A DNA stretch of 64,000 nucleotides, from assembly GCA_025526935.1 (NCBI GenBank), contig JAHLKD010000012.1:620001-684000 (forward strand), given 5' to 3'. Made by a program: the position numbers and the translations under genes. This document shows positions 34,713 through 45,103 of the stretch, in pieces. The stretch's first letter is position 1, and each line of letters opens with the position of its first letter. This stretch comes from Cladochytrium replicatum. Lineage: Eukaryota; Chytridiomycota; Chytridiomycetes; Cladochytriales; Cladochytriaceae. The notes below the pieces were generated by a model. That model had not been told where the DNA came from and did not search any database. It was given only the letters and a program-made list of their open reading frames with translations.

Positions 34713-36870
34713 ATGCGTGTTGCTGCTGCTCTTGCTCTCCTCGCTTTCCTTGCGGCTTCGGCGTCGGCACATCCTGTCCGCCGCTCCGAAGTTGCCCCGC
34801 GTGCACAGATCACCATCCCAGCGTTCTTCCAGAATGAGCCGGTGTTCGAGGCTGCGACCGGTACACTTCCAGCCGGTGGGGCCATTGCCTACGTTGCAGG
34901 AAAAACTGCGCTTTCGGGAGCGAGCAGCGCTGCGGTTACGTCGTCCTACAAAGATTCATTGACGGGAGTCACACACGGTGCGTTTGTGTGTTTTTCGACA
35001 TTGTGGATTATGCTGACTTGTTTCCGATTACAGTGCACGCCGTACAGACTATCTCAGGGATTGCAGTAGCCAACACTGCCGCGAACGTGAACATCAAAGA
35101 CGGCAAGGTTCTCAGTTACGGTCACTCGTTCGTCAAGCTCCCCGCCAAGATCCCATCCACAACTCCAAAGCTCTCTGCTGCAGATGCGGTCGTTGCGCTC
35201 GCGAAAGCACTTGCGACGACTGTGGATTCCTCTGCTCTGAAATTCTCGGGCGGAGCCGTCTCTGGTGCCGGATTCGCGATTGGCGACATCAAGGCTTCGG
35301 TCAAGTGGTACGCTCTGCCATCGGGCGGCATTGAGCTTGCGTGGGGTCTCGAGACCGAGCTTGTGGACTCATGGCTGGATGCCTACGTGTCTGCTGTGAG
35401 TGGCCAGCTTTTGGGGGTCGCCGATCACACTTCGCATACCAACGTCCCGGGTGAAGGGACTGCTACCATCCCAGCACTTCGCACCGCTTACGATGCGGAC
35501 CCGGAGTACGTTGACACGCTCCGAAAGATGAGAGCGCGCAGCTCGTTTGGGTACGAAGTTACATCGCCGTCGGTTAAGCTTGACCGTCGACAGGACAACA
35601 CCACGTACTCATACTATGTTGTCCCGTGAGTACAAAGAGCTCGATCTCTAAAGTCTTAAGACCTCATTTATGACTTTGTGCTCATTAGGCTTGGAAGCGC
35701 AAACCCTCTTGATGGCCTGCAAACGGTTGTGAACCCAGCGGACCTTGCGTCAAGTCCCCTTGGATGGCACGATGTTGGAACAGGTCCCGCTCCCATAAGC
35801 GTCGGAAACAATGTGAAGGTCGTGTCGAACACGGCTGGTCTCACATCGTCAACCACAAACTATGCCCGCATGCCGATTCTCTCTCGTTCGGACTTCAGTT
35901 TTGAGTATCCCATCGATCTTACTCAGGACCCCAAGGTGCAGAGATCTACCGTTGATATTTTACGTTGTTTTCACCATTTTTGCGCTCTTAGAGCTACACC
36001 AACGCTTCTGCCACCGGATTATTCTACTCTGTCAACGTGATCCACGACATCACGTACAAGTACGGTTTCGATGAGGTTTCAGGCAACTTCCAGACCAACA
36101 ACTTTGGCAAGGGAGGAGCAGGAAACGATGCGGTGTTTGCAATTTCTCAGGACTACTCAAACACAAACAACGCGGACTTTTCTACGCCAGCAGACGGATC
36201 GTTCGGACGCATGCGTATGTACCCTTGGACGAGGACGACACCCAACCGCGACGGATCCCTTGAGCACCCGATTGTTTTCCACGAGTTCTGCCACGGTGTT
36301 TCCAACCGACTCACAGGTGGTAATGCCAACGCCAACTGCTTGTCGACTACCGAGTCCCGCGGAATGGGTGAAGGGTGGTCGGACGTGTGCGGATACACCC
36401 CGCTCATCAAGCCAACGTGGGACCGCACATTCGACGTTGCAGTCGGAACTTGGAACTTGAACAGCCCCAACGGTGTTCGAGCGTACAAGTACTCTACGAG
36501 CACGACCACGAACCCGCTGCAGTACGAAAACTACTCTGCGAGCGCCGGGGTGCACGCGATCGGAACGATATGGGCCACGATCTTGTACGAGGTGCTCTGG
36601 AACTTTTTGGACGCGTACCCGTACAGCCCGCTTGCCGAGGCTGGTGAGGGAGGAAACGCAAAGTTTTTCCGTTTGGTGATTACGGGAATGAAACTCCAGC
36701 CGTGTGCGCCGACGTTCATCACGGCGCGTGATGCGATCGTCCAGGCCGATGTGAACATCTATGGCGGTGTGAACAAGTGCTTGCTGTGGAAAGGTTTCGC
36801 CAAGCGTGGTCTTGGGTTTTCTGCTACAACCACAAAGACCAACTTTTACGACCTGCCTGCCGACTGCTGA
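34713..36870 (+). CDS. secreted M36 fungalysin metalloprotease, copy C
   Basis: Third paralogue, same exon structure (introns after LTGVTH, YSYYVVP and DLTQDPK). Signal peptide MRVAAALALLAFLAASASAH. Propeptide ISGIAVANTAANVNI; pro/mature junction VKLDRRQ. Active site HEFCHGVSNRLTGG is identical to A and B. The third-ligand motif is TESRGMGEGWSD, keeping the Glu but with SR in place of AG; nearby CGYTPLIKP replaces CGYTHLIKP. Ends LPADC. More diverged than A and B, including an insert (SSFGYEVTSPSV) before the dibasic site and no TTATAAGA promoter. Likely active, perhaps with shifted specificity or expression. Confidence 0.92.
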
Positions 36871-37015
36871 ACAGCTGTCGCGCTGTATCAGCATTTTGAA
36901 TGACCTCTAACCATTTTTTGCGTATCAACGCTCACCCCATATCTTGAACAGCTCCACAGCTGACCACCATCCATTTCTATGATATTGAACTTGAACATGG
37001 CAAACCAAACACATA

Positions 37016-37120
37016 AACAACTCTAACATTCTCAAATGTCATAGCCTTTGGGATTCACATGAACAGCTCTGACATTCTCAAACATTACAGCCTCTAGAAA
37101 TCCCAGATGTCAAAGCCTCT
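37016..37120. repeat. short tandem/dispersed repeat upstream of the TULIP gene
   Basis: Two imperfect copies with a 46-bp period (from 37016 and from 37062), both containing AACWRCTCTRACATTCTCAAA. The second runs into CCAGATGTCAAAGCCTCTA (37103 on). The same word returns at 38274-38297 and again, shorter, at 38306-38320, just before the next gene. Confidence 0.7.
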
Positions 37121-37202
37121 AACGACTGTCTCCCGATTTTCAATCAAGAAATCCGAAACTAGACGCGTGTCTCCAACAACCCCACAGACACTTCTGTTAG
37201 AA

Positions 37203-38200
37203 ATGGCACGACCCTCCCACCAGACAATCAGCTTGGTGCTCACTCAGGACCTCTTCGATGAGATCTCAAAGCTGGTCCCTCCCATCGCTGCGGCAATGGC
37301 GCTAGAGACAAAGATCGAAGACCAGCACATCAAGCAGAAGGTTGTTTTCCCTGTTGTGGAAGTATCATCGTCTCAATGCGAATTTAGATCTTGCTGGTTG
37401 GAGAGAAGGAAATCGTGACGGTCACAGAGCTGAAGATAGAAAAGTTTACAATGGAGAACATGAAGATGCCTCTTCAAGATGGGCATTTGTCCGTTGCCAT
37501 CCATGGCATTAAGGTCCAGGTTTCGTGCAATGTCAAAGCATTGGGAGGTGAGCACTGGTTGCAACTTTTGGGTTTTTTGGGGAGCTCCTGAACATGGCGT
37601 GGTTGCACCAGCAAAACTTGGCAAGGTAACTGTTGACCTTGCAATGGATCTCACTGCCGTGGTCAAGCTCCTCGCTGGCGAACACGGAGTTCTCAAGGTC
37701 TGTTGCAATTTACATACGTGGCTCTATGATTTCCAAACAATCCTTCGCAAACAATAGGTTGATGTTGACCAGGTCACGCCGGCTGGTAATTCAGATCGAA
37801 AAGAGTATCTGTGAAGGTCCTCACCTGAATTTTTTTTAGTGACGTTCTTTGACACCCAAATTGGCACTGGTTTCGGTGGTGACATTCTTGAATGTACGTA
37901 GATAGATCTCTTCTTTCGTCTTGAGAATCTGATTGGAGTTTGAATATAGCTGTGACTGACGCATTCAATAACACGATCAAGAAGACGATTGCAGCCTCAG
38001 TGGTCAAGCCCGTTGACGACGCGTTGACGCAGGGACTCGACTCTGTGCTGGGCCGACCTCTCAACATCGAGGGGCAGGTGTCGACTGTTGGGTACCGCTT
38101 TGACGTTGCGTTCCTCGGCCAACCCGTCATTAAGCCTGCAGGTGTGACGATCAACCTTGGTGTTGACACCACCGTCAAGGTCGTGCCCAAAGCCCAGTGA
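37203..38200 (+). CDS. TULIP/BPI-like lipid-binding protein
   Basis: Resembles the N-terminal barrel of the BPI/LBP/CETP (TULIP) superfamily, which holds lipids in a long tubular groove. Visible pieces: LVLTQDLFDEISKLVPPIAA, VTELKIEKFTMENMKMPLQD, SVAIHGIKVQVSCNVKALG, KVTVDLAMDLTAVVKLLAG, QIGTGFGGDIL, and KTIAASVVKPVDDALTQGLD near the end, the normal order for this fold. The start at 37203 (MARPSHQTIS) is preferred; an in-frame ATG at 37107 would add 32 residues but lies in repeat sequence. No signal peptide with either start, so probably intracellular, unlike animal BPI. About six exons; one intron of about 64 nt ends TTGCACCAG. About 270 aa, one barrel only. Confidence 0.65.
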
Positions 38201-38273
38201 TCTGATTTCATCTGTTCTCTGTGTCTGTGTGCTGTTTTCTTGCATCAACCCGCGGTATGCAGCTCTACTACCG

Positions 38274-38320
38274 CCAGATGTCAAAGCCTCTAGAAATTTG
38301 AATTTCCAGATGTCAAAGCC
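38274..38320. repeat. repeat copies of CCAGATGTCAAAGCC upstream of the methyltransferase-like gene
   Basis: Two more copies of the word found at 37103, at 38274 and 38306; the first also keeps TCTAGAAAT. They sit 28-74 bp before the next start codon (38348), just as the 37103 copy sits about 100 bp before the TULIP start. Likely a promoter or leader segment copied between neighbours. Confidence 0.6.
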
Positions 38321-38347
38321 ACTCTGGTGTGAAATTTCTTTCTTGAA

Positions 38348-39635
38348 ATGAGCGCTCTCAACCATGCGAAAGCCCAGCTGCTGAGCGTCGTTGCGGCGCT
38401 CGATGCTGACGAGCTGAGGGATCTCGGCGATTACTTCAACGAGCTAGTATGTATGTTCATAGAAAGGCGTGCTCTGCCCACCTGGATCCTCGCTGATTCT
38501 GATTCATCGATAACTATCATGTCCCAAAAAGACCACAAGACAAATGGTGCTGCTGGGTCTGCACCATCGGAGAACGAAGAGAATGACGGGAGAGCACGAG
38601 TGCTGGAAGCGATTTTGTCTGATCTCAGAGCCACGGTCGGTGTTGATGCTCAGGCACCTGGAGAGCAGATAACCTTGCCCCAAGACAGCAATAACGTAAG
38701 TGTGATAAAAGAGAAAAGGATCCGAATTTTTGGACTAAAATTCCCCTCCGTCTCGCTTTTTAAAGTTTGATGGGTACAACCCAGACACGACCGTTCACGT
38801 AGACTCTTTCCTTTACACCGACGATGATCTGGATGATCTGGTCGAGAGAGGAGAGTTTAGCAGAAACTACTGCACACAGTGCGGATCACATGCGACCAGG
38901 CCACTGCAGTTCATTTCACACTCGGCCGGGCAGCACCAGCTCATGTGGCTCTTCACAAAGAGCATGCGGGGCACGCTGGAGCAGCTTGCAGAGGAAAAAT
39001 CTGCAGCGGGAGCGGAGCCTAGGGTTACGGTGCTGGACGTCGGATCGCGGCTTGGTGCTGGTATGTAACAAAAACGGGGAGACGCCGGTAACTTTTTGAC
39101 GTTTTGTTATCTATTTTAGTATTGTATATGGGGTATCTTTTCGCACCGCCAACGACCAGTTTTATCGGAATCGAATTCAATCCTTACTTTGCCGCACTGT
39201 CCTCGTCTGTCATCCAGAAATACAACATGACCGACCGCGCCGCCGTCATGCAGGACGACGTACGGAACCGCCTCGACCTTCTTGCCTCCTCTGACGTTGT
39301 CATTTTCCACAATGGTATATACAAAGCGTAGAGACTTTCATTGCTTCGTTACATACTTCCCCTTTTCAGCATTCCAGTGCTTTGTAAATCGCGCGGACGA
39401 GGTGCATATCTGGAACCTTGTGAGAGCACATATGACACGCCCGGGCCAAAGAATCGTCGCGATTCCTTCGCTGGAAGTGCAGTTTGCGGAGTGCGGGGTC
39501 ACCGTACGGCTGGAGGGATGGGTCCGAGAAGTAGTGTTTGATAGCCCTGAGGAGCTCGAGGAGACTTTGGAAGGGCTCGATGGGGATGAGGTGGACGACA
39601 TTCGGAGGATTCACGAGTATGTTGTGCTTGGTTAA
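38348..39635 (+). CDS. predicted class I SAM-dependent methyltransferase-like protein
   Basis: Not assigned to a named family. Exon 1 (MSALNHAKAQLLSVVAALDA) is followed by a disordered acidic stretch. Exon 2 has NYCTQCGSHATRPLQF, a CxxC that could be half of a zinc site, then VTVLDVGSRLGA, which splices to VLYMGYLFAPPTTSFIGIEF. This is motif I plus the acidic post-I residue of a Rossmann methyltransferase. Later come VMQDDVRNRLDLL and DVVIFHN, matching motif IV. The C-terminal exon (VNRADEVHIWNLVRAHMTRP) completes the sheet. Donor and acceptor sites are good. Substrate unknown. About 370 aa. Confidence 0.6.
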
Positions 39636-39789
39636 AACGTCGTCAGTTGCTCGATGTATCAGCATCTGAAGAAGTGGTGTTGGCTCACTAGTATCGTGTG
39701 TTTTCGAGATAGAATTTGCAATCTAAAGCTGTTTTACTCCCGACTTCCAATACTCAAAAACACATTATTCCCCAAGGTGTCTTTTGCAA

Positions 39790-40120
39790 AGTAGAAGATT
39801 TTCGACCTAACTAACCTTGGATTGGAAATCGAGCGGGCTAGAGCTGAGGTGGAGTGAACATGCAGTCGATAATGCGAGCCTGGCCGGGCATCTGGAAGTT
39901 CTCGACCGGTGGAAGAGTGGGCTGGAGATGAAGTGGACGGTGCGCGCATTGGAGGATGCAACCTGGGACGGATGTGGAAGTGGAGCGGACTGGAGCTGAA
40001 ATTCACTTCGCAGGCGTTGGACAATGCGATGGGAGGAGGAAAGGTTGAGGTGGTCGATTGGTGGAATCATCGAATTAATGCATTTGGGCTCGTGCATTTT
40101 CACCACTTTTACCCTGCTCC
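39790..40120 (+). pseudogene. decayed ankyrin-like repeat protein fragment
   Basis: In one frame: GLELRWSEHAVDNASLAGHL then EVLDRWKSGLEMKWTVRALE; then the frame is lost near 39965 and resumes shifted as SGLELKFTSQALDNAMGGGK then VEVVDWW. The unit (SGLELKWT..A(M/L)D.AS..GH(V/L)EVLDWWK, about 30 aa) matches ankyrin-type repeats that, from memory, are very common in chytrid genomes. A deletion breaks the third unit, no start codon fits, and only about three units remain. No intact parent lies in the window. Confidence 0.55.
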
Positions 40121-40195
40121 TTCCTGATGCTGGGTCGAAGACCCATCCCAAATGTGCGAAGATGCTCCCAAGGCTATACAACTGCTGTCAGATCA

Positions 40196-41363
40196 ATGGT
40201 CCCCGACCCATTCTCAAGCTCCTTCCAAAACGTGGTATGTAGGAGAATTATGCTCTTGGATGTGTGCATTCCTTCAACCATTCTTTCCAGTCCAATGTCT
40301 CGTTCGAGGATCTTTTATCGCCATTGCTCTCTGTCCCACAACCCACTTCTTGGTCAAAGGAGTCCGACATCTCCGCTGTTCGACTTAAAGTTTCAGCAGC
40401 AATTTCATCCCAACTCTGGCCACCCTTCATCGCGCTGACGGAAAACTCGCTCGACTCTTCGCCTGAGCTCTCCAGGGAGAAACTCAGTGGATTGACGAGT
40501 ACAAACATACCTGATCCAACCACAGTCCAGCACCTGTCTCTTTATGACCATCCCCGACGTTCTTCTGTTCGTATATTTCCCCTCGGCGTCGTTGCAAACA
40601 TATACCAAGGAATAAACAGCACACCGTCGGCTGGAAATGACCCAGTACTGGAAGGACAGGGTCAACCGCATCCATCCTCTTTTGCCCTCCTCCTCGCTGG
40701 TAGTGACTCCCTCAATGATTTGCACCAATGCGATTCTCTTCACTTTCCCACCCGATGGCCTCCTCCTCGAACGGTACACCATCGGCTGAAGTTGTACCAA
40801 CTGTGCTGTCGTCGTGCTTACGAAATAGTCCTACGCCAGAACTTGTTTCGTCGTTTGAAAGGCCAACGTCGACATCCGGGCGAAGCTCTCGTGATATCTG
40901 AACAACCAGCTCGGCTGTCAGTCGTACCACTTCGCGATCACCGGCTTATCCTGGCTCCCCACTGTCTCAACAAGATGCAATCGCGTCCGCTGTTGACGAA
41001 GCGTCTAGCATCGGCGATACGGATGCATGGAAAGAACGCATGCTGAAATTGGCCGCAAAAAATAGGATTTGTTTTATCCCCGAATGCAACCTTCCCTGAA
41101 CGAAGGTTCAAACTTCAAAGGTTGGGATCTTGTAAATTTGGGCCTTGGTTTCACATTTCAGTTAATGCCTTCCATCCTTTTTTATGTTGGCAGTTCATGT
41201 CGTGCGACACGTTGGTGCACGATTCGACCAAGATGGGGGATCTTTTCGAAATGCTTTAGAGAACGGGAAGCTGTTCGCAATGAAAAGTGTGTGGTTTCTA
41301 CCGTCTGTTGTTGTGCCCACAAATACACAGATGCCATTCACTTATTTAGGATTATAACACTTG
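40196..41363 (+). CDS. uncertain multi-exon gene, unrecognised
   Basis: Low-confidence model. Exon 1 (MVPDPFSSSFQNV) is joined over a clean 57-nt intron (GTATGT...TTCCAG) to SNVSFEDLLSPLLSVPQPTS. The frame continues for about 130 codons. Further plus-strand blocks look protein-like in other frames: VVPTVLSSCLRNSPTPELVS, DAIASAVDEASSIGDTDAWK, and FPERRFKLQRLGSFHVVRHV followed by GARFDQDGGSFRNALENGKL, the last joined across GTAAAT...TTGGCAG. An in-frame TGA near 40902 can be removed by a 54-nt intron. Minus-strand frames in the same place also look partly protein-like, so strand is not fully settled. It may be a degrading gene. Confidence 0.35.
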
Positions 41364-41515
41364 TTGATTTTCTTCTGTTTGACAACCAAGGCACTCGGAC
41401 GAAACAAACAAGGACAGGCAGCAGACATTTCGTCAAGGGTCTCACAATAAAAAAACGTTGATTTGCCATACAGACAATTCACCCACCATCCACATCAATC
41501 CAACAAGAATAAGCT

Positions 41516-44052
41516 TTAATGTTGCACTACCATCGGCTTCCCTGACGGAGCAGTCGGAGCAGTCGCAGCGTCCGCAGGTCCAGCTCCACCAGCAATCCTC
41601 CCCGCCTTCCCCCGCCTGCGCACCTTCTTCCACGTCCCATTCTGGTAGTCAAGCACCACAAACAACCGCTCCACTCTCCCGCCGTCGACTCCGACAGCGT
41701 TGCACAGAATCTCTTTCACCTCGCTGTGGATCGTGTAGTTGCCCGAGAAAAAGTGCACGAGCTCTGCCCAAGTCCCGTCGTCAAGCTCGTTGGTTTCATT
41801 GCCGATCATGCGCACGGCCTCTGCGACGTTGTCGGGTGGTAGTTGCGCGACAAGGTGCATGCGGTGTGGAGGTACGGGTGAGAAAGACGGCGGTGGGGGT
41901 GGGAGTGGTTGAGCGGGAGGAGGAGGAAGTGGGTCTGGCGAGGCTAGGTCCATTGCGACGGGAGTTGGTTGAGCGTCGGGAGATCTGTATGGAGGCGAGG
42001 CTCGGAATCCGGTGTCGAGCTGCATGGGGCCGGGTGGAGCAGGGGATACGGGAGTGGTGCGACGCGGGCTGCCGCTGTTCGAACGCGCGTCCGAGTCTTG
42101 GGGCTCCGGAGAGGCGGCTGTGGTAACGGACTCCCCTTGAGAAGTTCGGCGACCTGGAAGAAGCATTGAGAATATCAGTTGAGATTGATTAAGCGTTATG
42201 GTAGTTTTCCTCACGTTTTCGCACTCCTGTGTCGTCCTCTACCTGAGCTCCAGGCGTTGCCTTAATATCGCGTGGTCGCTTGCGTTCCTCCTTTGCTTCA
42301 AGTTCTTTCCTCTTTTTTTCCTCACGGTCGCGCTTTCTCTTTTCCAGTTCGTCCTTCTTTCGTTTCATCTCGGCATCTTTCTCTGTAAGCAAAATGGTGT
42401 GAGAAATATAGCAACTACTCGACATTCACACGATGCCCTACCATCCTGTTTGCGCTTGGCTTCATTCTGCTTCTCTTCTTCAATGTCCTTGACGAGAGAT
42501 GCATCCATGACCTGCACCTTCCGCTCCTTTTTCAAACCTGCACCCCGTCCTGATTGTAAAGCTAGAATCGAGTGTGTGTAAATGAGCTACCACGATATGG
42601 CTTGACGTCAACCTACCAGCTAATCGTTCACGCTTTGCTTGCAAACCTTCAGCAGCGCTCGCGGCACCGAGACTGCCAGCCGACAGTCTGCCACCACTTC
42701 TCTCCTTCTCAACGCCAGATGTGGAAACGCTCAGACCGCCACCAACAGAGTTCCGCTTTGCTGGCAGGCCAGCAGATCCAAGGCTTGTGCGCTTAGCAGT
42801 GGGAATAGTAGGACCGGAGACCGCTGATGTGGACGATGTGGGAGTCGATGCAGAGGGGAGTGAACCACGCTTTGGAGCTTCCCAGCCGTATCGTCGTCTG
42901 CGCTCGGATTCAGATGTAGGGATGCGGTGGTCTGATTTGAAAAACAGTTTCACATCTCCGGACTGTAAAGTCGATACCGGCTTTGTTGGCTGGATGGATG
43001 GGTTGAGGTACACATATTCCTTTGCAGTGATCTTTGAAGTTGTGAGAACTGACCCGAGCGTTGTTTGTCAGATTGTCATACTGAAGGTTGAGAGCGTGTG
43101 CATACCTTGAGGCTTCAATGTTTCAAAAGCTGAAGAGAATGCAGGAGAAACTGAATCGAGGGAGCAAGTGAGGGGAAGTCGATGTTGGATGAAAGGTGCG
43201 AGCAGAACAGCGTAAGTTCTCACAGGCTCTGCGGGGTCACTTAACGCTTTGTTCACGATCTAGGCAGAGGAAGTTAGTAACTGCCATCAAGAAGAACAAA
43301 GAAAAATAGAAAGAAGTTATTGGAAAGAATGCAACTTCAATAGCGAAAAAAAGAAGTTGGCAAAAAGCGAAAATAACGCTAACTATCTTGGAGCGGTAAA
43401 AAACACCTTGAATTCTGCAGAAGGGACGGATCGCTTCGCGCACACATCTTAACGAAAGTGTCCTCTGTTCAGCAAAAACTTCAAGCACTGCAGTTTACGT
43501 CCCGGTTTATGAATTTCTTCATTATAAAAAATGGAAACCCACAAAAAAAAGGGTTGTGGGTATCAAAGTGACGGGAAACAGGGAAGGTTGGTGCGAGTTT
43601 AAACAAGGATTTCTCCTGAAGTTACTCCCGATTTTCTAACCATTCCACACCCGTTTTCAGAATATAGAATGCAGCTACGCTGTTCAGAGGAAATCATCTG
43701 ATGTACAAATGTTGTGTAGCGTACTCTGCACATAGTGACAGGGTACCAAAAATCAGCGTCAAATGACAATATATCCTACCTCCGTTGCTAGATTCTGGAT
43801 GGTCGGAAACTTTCTTCTAAAATAGCCAATGAAAGACACCACGAAAGCACATCGCACTCTAACAAGATCGACGTTTTCGTTCTCATCACTCCGCTCAACC
43901 AAGAGTTCGTCCCAATGGGCAATCATATAGCGCAACACTTGTGGAGTGTACAAGGTAGATAGTTGCAGATATGGCCACGGGTCTCGCGCGAATTCCTTTA
44001 ACTTCTCGAACAACTGAGCTAGGCTCTGTTCATCTAGCTGTACTTCTGACAT
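41516..44052 (-). CDS. candidate NELF-A-like transcription elongation factor subunit
   Basis: Layout resembles negative elongation factor A: a helical N-terminal domain (MSEVQLDEQSLAQLFEKLKE, VRCAFVVSFIGYFRRKFPTI, RTLSLRCVREAIRPFCRI, YAVLLAPFIQHRLPLTCSLD), a long disordered Ser/Pro middle with a Lys/Glu-rich coiled segment (EKDAEMKRKKDELEKRKRDR), and a small C-terminal domain ending LFVVLDYQNGTWKKVRRR, close to the animal NELF-A end (EMNYATGQWTRFKKYK). The start at 44052 is the first ATG. Introns include one of about 300 nt (about 43465-43775). The match is by eye and modest; another nuclear regulator with helical head and basic tail is possible. Confidence 0.45.
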
Positions 44053-44698
44053 TGCAACTACAAAAGAAAACACAGTTAGCTGACAAGGAATCACCAGTAT
44101 CTGTGCTCTCACCAAAATAGCTGATTTGGCGGGGTAGAGCGAGGGGAGTGATTATATACCTGCTGTCACATGATTTGGCGCAGCTCCGTATTGGGATATA
44201 TTACACCATTTCCTATTTTTACACAAGTATAACATTCAATCTCCACACTTCAAGCCTCGCTCGTTGACAATGCAATTTCACTGTACCTGTTGGCTTATTG
44301 GGATGATGGCGATGGAAATTTTCGGACACTTTCGATGTCTCGGATCAAGAAGAATGATATTTACATGAATTTCTTCAACTGGTGGCAACACGAATGAAGA
44401 TATATATTTACATGAATGTCTTCAACTGGTGGCACGCAAAATTGTCCGTTTTCTTCAAGTGGATGAAAAGCCGAGGAAGAGAAGGTCCTTAACAATGAAA
44501 AAGAAAGTTCCTGTGTAATTCGACACAACGACATTGCATGCGATCAGGCGGTGATCCCCAGGAAATTCACTGGGCGAAGTCCCCGAACTTAAAAGTCAAC
44601 ACACAAACACACAAAGCTGTCGCGGTCGGCGGAAAAGTGCGCCAAAAAATGAGGTCCACACACCAAAGGAAGTCTGTTCAGGACTTTGGTGGATGATA
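44053..44698. other. intergenic region with a short tandem repeat
   Basis: 646 bp upstream of the NELF-A-like gene. The only structure seen is the 47-bp-period repeat at 44350-44443, listed separately. No gene supported. Confidence 0.55.
44350..44443. repeat. two-copy tandem repeat, 47-bp period
   Basis: ATATTTACATGAATTTCTTC followed by AACTGGTGGCA recurs 47 bp later with few changes (ATATTTACATGAATGTCTTC). Noncoding; function unknown. Confidence 0.75.
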
Positions 44699-45103
44699 TC
44701 ACAGTGATGCGGTGAGAATAGTGGGGTGAATGCGACGAGGAGCGTTTGCAGGAAGGTTCCCCGCCGTGCTCGAGGACTGCTGAAAGTTTGCGTGATCCAT
44801 TTGTTGAAGGATTGCGGGATCTGACAGCAGAGAGTCGGTTGACGATTCGGAGAAGCGAGATCCGGATGGAATTGCAGCGACCCATGAGCTTCGACGGGTG
44901 GGAGTGTTAGTTTGACTCAGATCGATGGCGGAGGTCGCAGTGGTGGTAGTCTCCGGTAAGGTTGAAGGGGAGTCAACGGACGTCGGCGAGGTTGTGGCGG
45001 AAGAGCTGGCAGAAGAGACAGAGCTACGGCGCTTGTTTGTGTAAATTCCGACGCCAGCGACGAAGCCAGCAGAGATAGCAGTAGTGGTGGCTCTGAAGAG
45101 CAT
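44699..45103 (-). CDS. small Ser/Thr-rich protein with N-terminal hydrophobic segment
   Basis: Not recognised. An uninterrupted 134-codon frame starting MLFRATTTAISAGFVAGVGI then YTNKRRSS: a short hydrophobic stretch followed by Lys/Arg, which could be a membrane anchor or a mitochondrial signal. The rest is Ser/Thr/Pro-rich with an acidic SESSTDSLLSD patch and ends IHPTILTASL. The composition matches disordered tails elsewhere in the window. The absence of introns and a clean ATG support it, but there is no family match. Confidence 0.5.
   Translation of the reverse strand: MLFRATTTAISAGFVAGVGIYTNKRRSSVSSASSSATTSPTSVDSPSTLPETTTTATSAIDLSQTNTPTRRSSWVAAIPSGSRFSESSTDSLLSDPAILQQMDHANFQQSSSTAGNLPANAPRRIHPTILTASL

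Noticed and set aside
37549-37590. A 37-nt intron in the TULIP gene
   Set aside because: A 64-nt intron using the later acceptor TTGCACCAG keeps the frame and fits the usual intron length better.
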